A stretch of DNA of 64,000 nucleotides from Fibrobacter sp. UWB5 (GTDB taxonomy: Bacteria > Fibrobacterota > Fibrobacteria > Fibrobacterales > Fibrobacteraceae), in NCBI RefSeq assembly GCF_002210295.1, contig NZ_MWQH01000001.1, forward strand, positions 186,001 to 250,000, given 5' to 3'. A model generated the notes under the pieces. It searched no databases, was not told where the DNA came from, and saw only the letters and a list, made by a program, of their open reading frames with translations. Shown piece after piece: positions 62,957 through 64,000 of the stretch; position 1 is the stretch's first letter, and the number at the start of each line of letters is the position of its first letter. Made by a program: the position numbers and the translations under genes.

Positions 62957-64000
62957 GTGAGAACGCGAGTTATTTTGAAACGTTATATTGAAATTTTCGT
63001 TTTGTTGCTGGCTATATTGAGTGTAGCCGCCGTGGCACAAGAACCTGTGCCCGATTCGCTTGCACCCCAAGGAATCACCTTTAACGGAATCGTGCAGGAT
63101 TCCTCGTTTGCCCCAGGCGAAAAACTCAATGTCGAAATCCTGGAATCGGGCGAGGCGCTGCAAACCACCGTGGGCACGCCCTTTAGCATTGTGCTTCCCG
63201 AAGATACCCTTTGGAATGTGTGCGTCACGAATTCGGACACGGCGGGCGCCGAAAAAGAAAAATGCTACGAACTCAAGTACATTGGCGCTGAACGCAGTTT
63301 CTCGCAGGCCCTCGGCGAAGCATTCGCTGAACCCGATTCTATAGTAGAAGGGGAAGGCCTTCCCCTCGCTGCTGCCGCTGACACGGCATCCGCTACCCCT
63401 TCTAGCGGGGTCGCCCCGCAACGCCCCGACTCGTTGGCAAAAGATACTTTGGCGCAAGATTCCGCAAGCCAAGACGTCGATGTCGACGCCCTCCTCGCTG
63501 GCGGCGACAATGCCAAGGTGACCGAACTCAAGAAAGTCGTGGTGCAGCTGCGCCGTCGCCCCAAGCGTAAGCCCGGCGAATCTGTGGTGTCGGCTAAGTC
63601 CATCAAGCGTATGCCCAGCCTCGCCGAAGCCGACGTCATCAAGAGTATCCAGGCGCTCCCGGGCGTGGTCGCCAGCTCCGATTTCAGCTCCAAGATTTAT
63701 GTGCGCGGTGGCGCCGCCGACCAGAACCTCTTCCTGTTCGACAACGCGGTCGTTTACTCTCCGGTGCATTTCTTCGGACTGTTCAGTACCTTCCTGGTCG
63801 AAGGCATTGATGACGTGCAATTCTACAAGAGTGGTTTCCCGGCGCAGTATGGTAACCGCCTGAGTTCCGTGCTCAAGATGGATGGCCGCGCCGGCGGTCA
63901 GGATACCGTCAATGAATGGTTCAGCAAGTCAAGCATCAAGATCAGTACGTTTGCGGCGCAACTCCATACCGAAGGCCATCAGGGTCCTGCACGCTGGGTG
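62957..64000 (+). CDS. TonB-dependent receptor, N-terminal part (cut by window end)
   Basis: The frame is open from the GTG at 62957 through base 64000; a TTG at 62975 (MKRYIEIFVLLLAILSVAAVA) is an equally good start and clears the hairpin. The signal peptide ends near AVAQ. Residues about 30-120 look like a carboxypeptidase-like regulatory domain, followed by a proline/serine/aspartate-rich linker. The plug domain begins around 205 (RMPSLAEADVIKSIQALPGV, KIYVRGGAADQNLFLFDNA, GFPAQYGNRLSSV). It acts in the outer membrane; the cargo is unknown. Confidence 0.85.
   Translation, partial: MRTRVILKRYIEIFVLLLAILSVAAVAQEPVPDSLAPQGITFNGIVQDSSFAPGEKLNVEILESGEALQTTVGTPFSIVLPEDTLWNVCVTNSDTAGAEKEKCYELKYIGAERSFSQALGEAFAEPDSIVEGEGLPLAAAADTASATPSSGVAPQRPDSLAKDTLAQDSASQDVDVDALLAGGDNAKVTELKKVVVQLRRRPKRKPGESVVSAKSIKRMPSLAEADVIKSIQALPGVVASSDFSSKIYVRGGAADQNLFLFDNAVVYSPVHFFGLFSTFLVEGIDDVQFYKSGFPAQYGNRLSSVLKMDGRAGGQDTVNEWFSKSSIKISTFAAQLHTEGHQGPARWV

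Overview
The window looks like a chromosomal segment of a Fibrobacter-type (Fibrobacterota) gut anaerobe. This is inferred from several things: a Gram-negative envelope (lipoproteins, DcaP-like porin, TonB-dependent receptor, AgmX/PglI-type C-terminal domain), core genes of about 50% GC with short intergenic gaps, and dispersed palindromic repeats of the type that translate as HSERSEES or LRGAKATKQS. No rRNA, tRNA or CRISPR array was recognised.

Layout. (1) 1-10.9 kb is sulfur and cofactor metabolism: the 3' end of metY, an orphan ABC substrate-binding lipoprotein, metK, a methyltransferase, a DMSP-lyase-like cupin, a MoeB/ThiF-type E1 enzyme, a PdxR-type regulator divergent from pdxST, bioB, and a rhodanese-TusA-DsrE2 fusion. 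(2) 11-27 kb is a defence/accessory island. It holds a RelB/YafQ toxin-antitoxin pair flanked by two decayed ORF6N fragments, then a closely packed minus-strand run. In transcription order that run is hsdR, fic, hsdM, hsdS, a 1437-residue HNH-NACHT protein, a one-TM partner protein and a second fic. A RelA/SpoT-like synthetase lies just upstream of hsdR. The HNH-NACHT gene is strikingly AT-rich. (3) 27.6-37.4 kb carries a sulfonate-type ABC transporter with a DcaP-like porin and a nitrogenase-like HDK operon. A NifB-like radical SAM gene and a NifX-like gene are divergent from it. FeMo-co-type and P-cluster-type ligands are conserved, but nifEN is absent. With the sulfur-importer neighbourhood this fits a methylthio-alkane reductase (MAR) better than a nitrogenase. 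(4) 37.5-50 kb is mostly housekeeping: methyltransferase, hydrolase, coiled-coil membrane protein, MBL-fold protein, mnmA, LysR divergent from metE, a SIR2-like protein, folD and an FKBP lipoprotein. (5) 50-54 kb is an ECF sigma, anti-sigma and secreted caspase/repeat/beta-barrel operon. (6) 54-63 kb is a phosphorelay block: an Hpt protein and a REC-GGDEF(degenerate)-EAL regulator, divergent from three hybrid histidine kinases, one of which is fused to an APC-type permease. (7) The window ends inside a TonB-dependent receptor gene.

How it may fit together (inference). Imported thioethers or sulfonium compounds could be cleaved by the DMSP-lyase-like cupin and the MAR-like reductase to methanethiol. 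MetY would turn methanethiol into methionine and MetK would turn methionine into SAM. metE and its divergent LysR regulator give the alternative de novo route. A short motif (TTATAGC plus an A/T-rich tail) recurs upstream of the porin/ABC operon, the HDK operon and lysR/metE, and may tie these units together.
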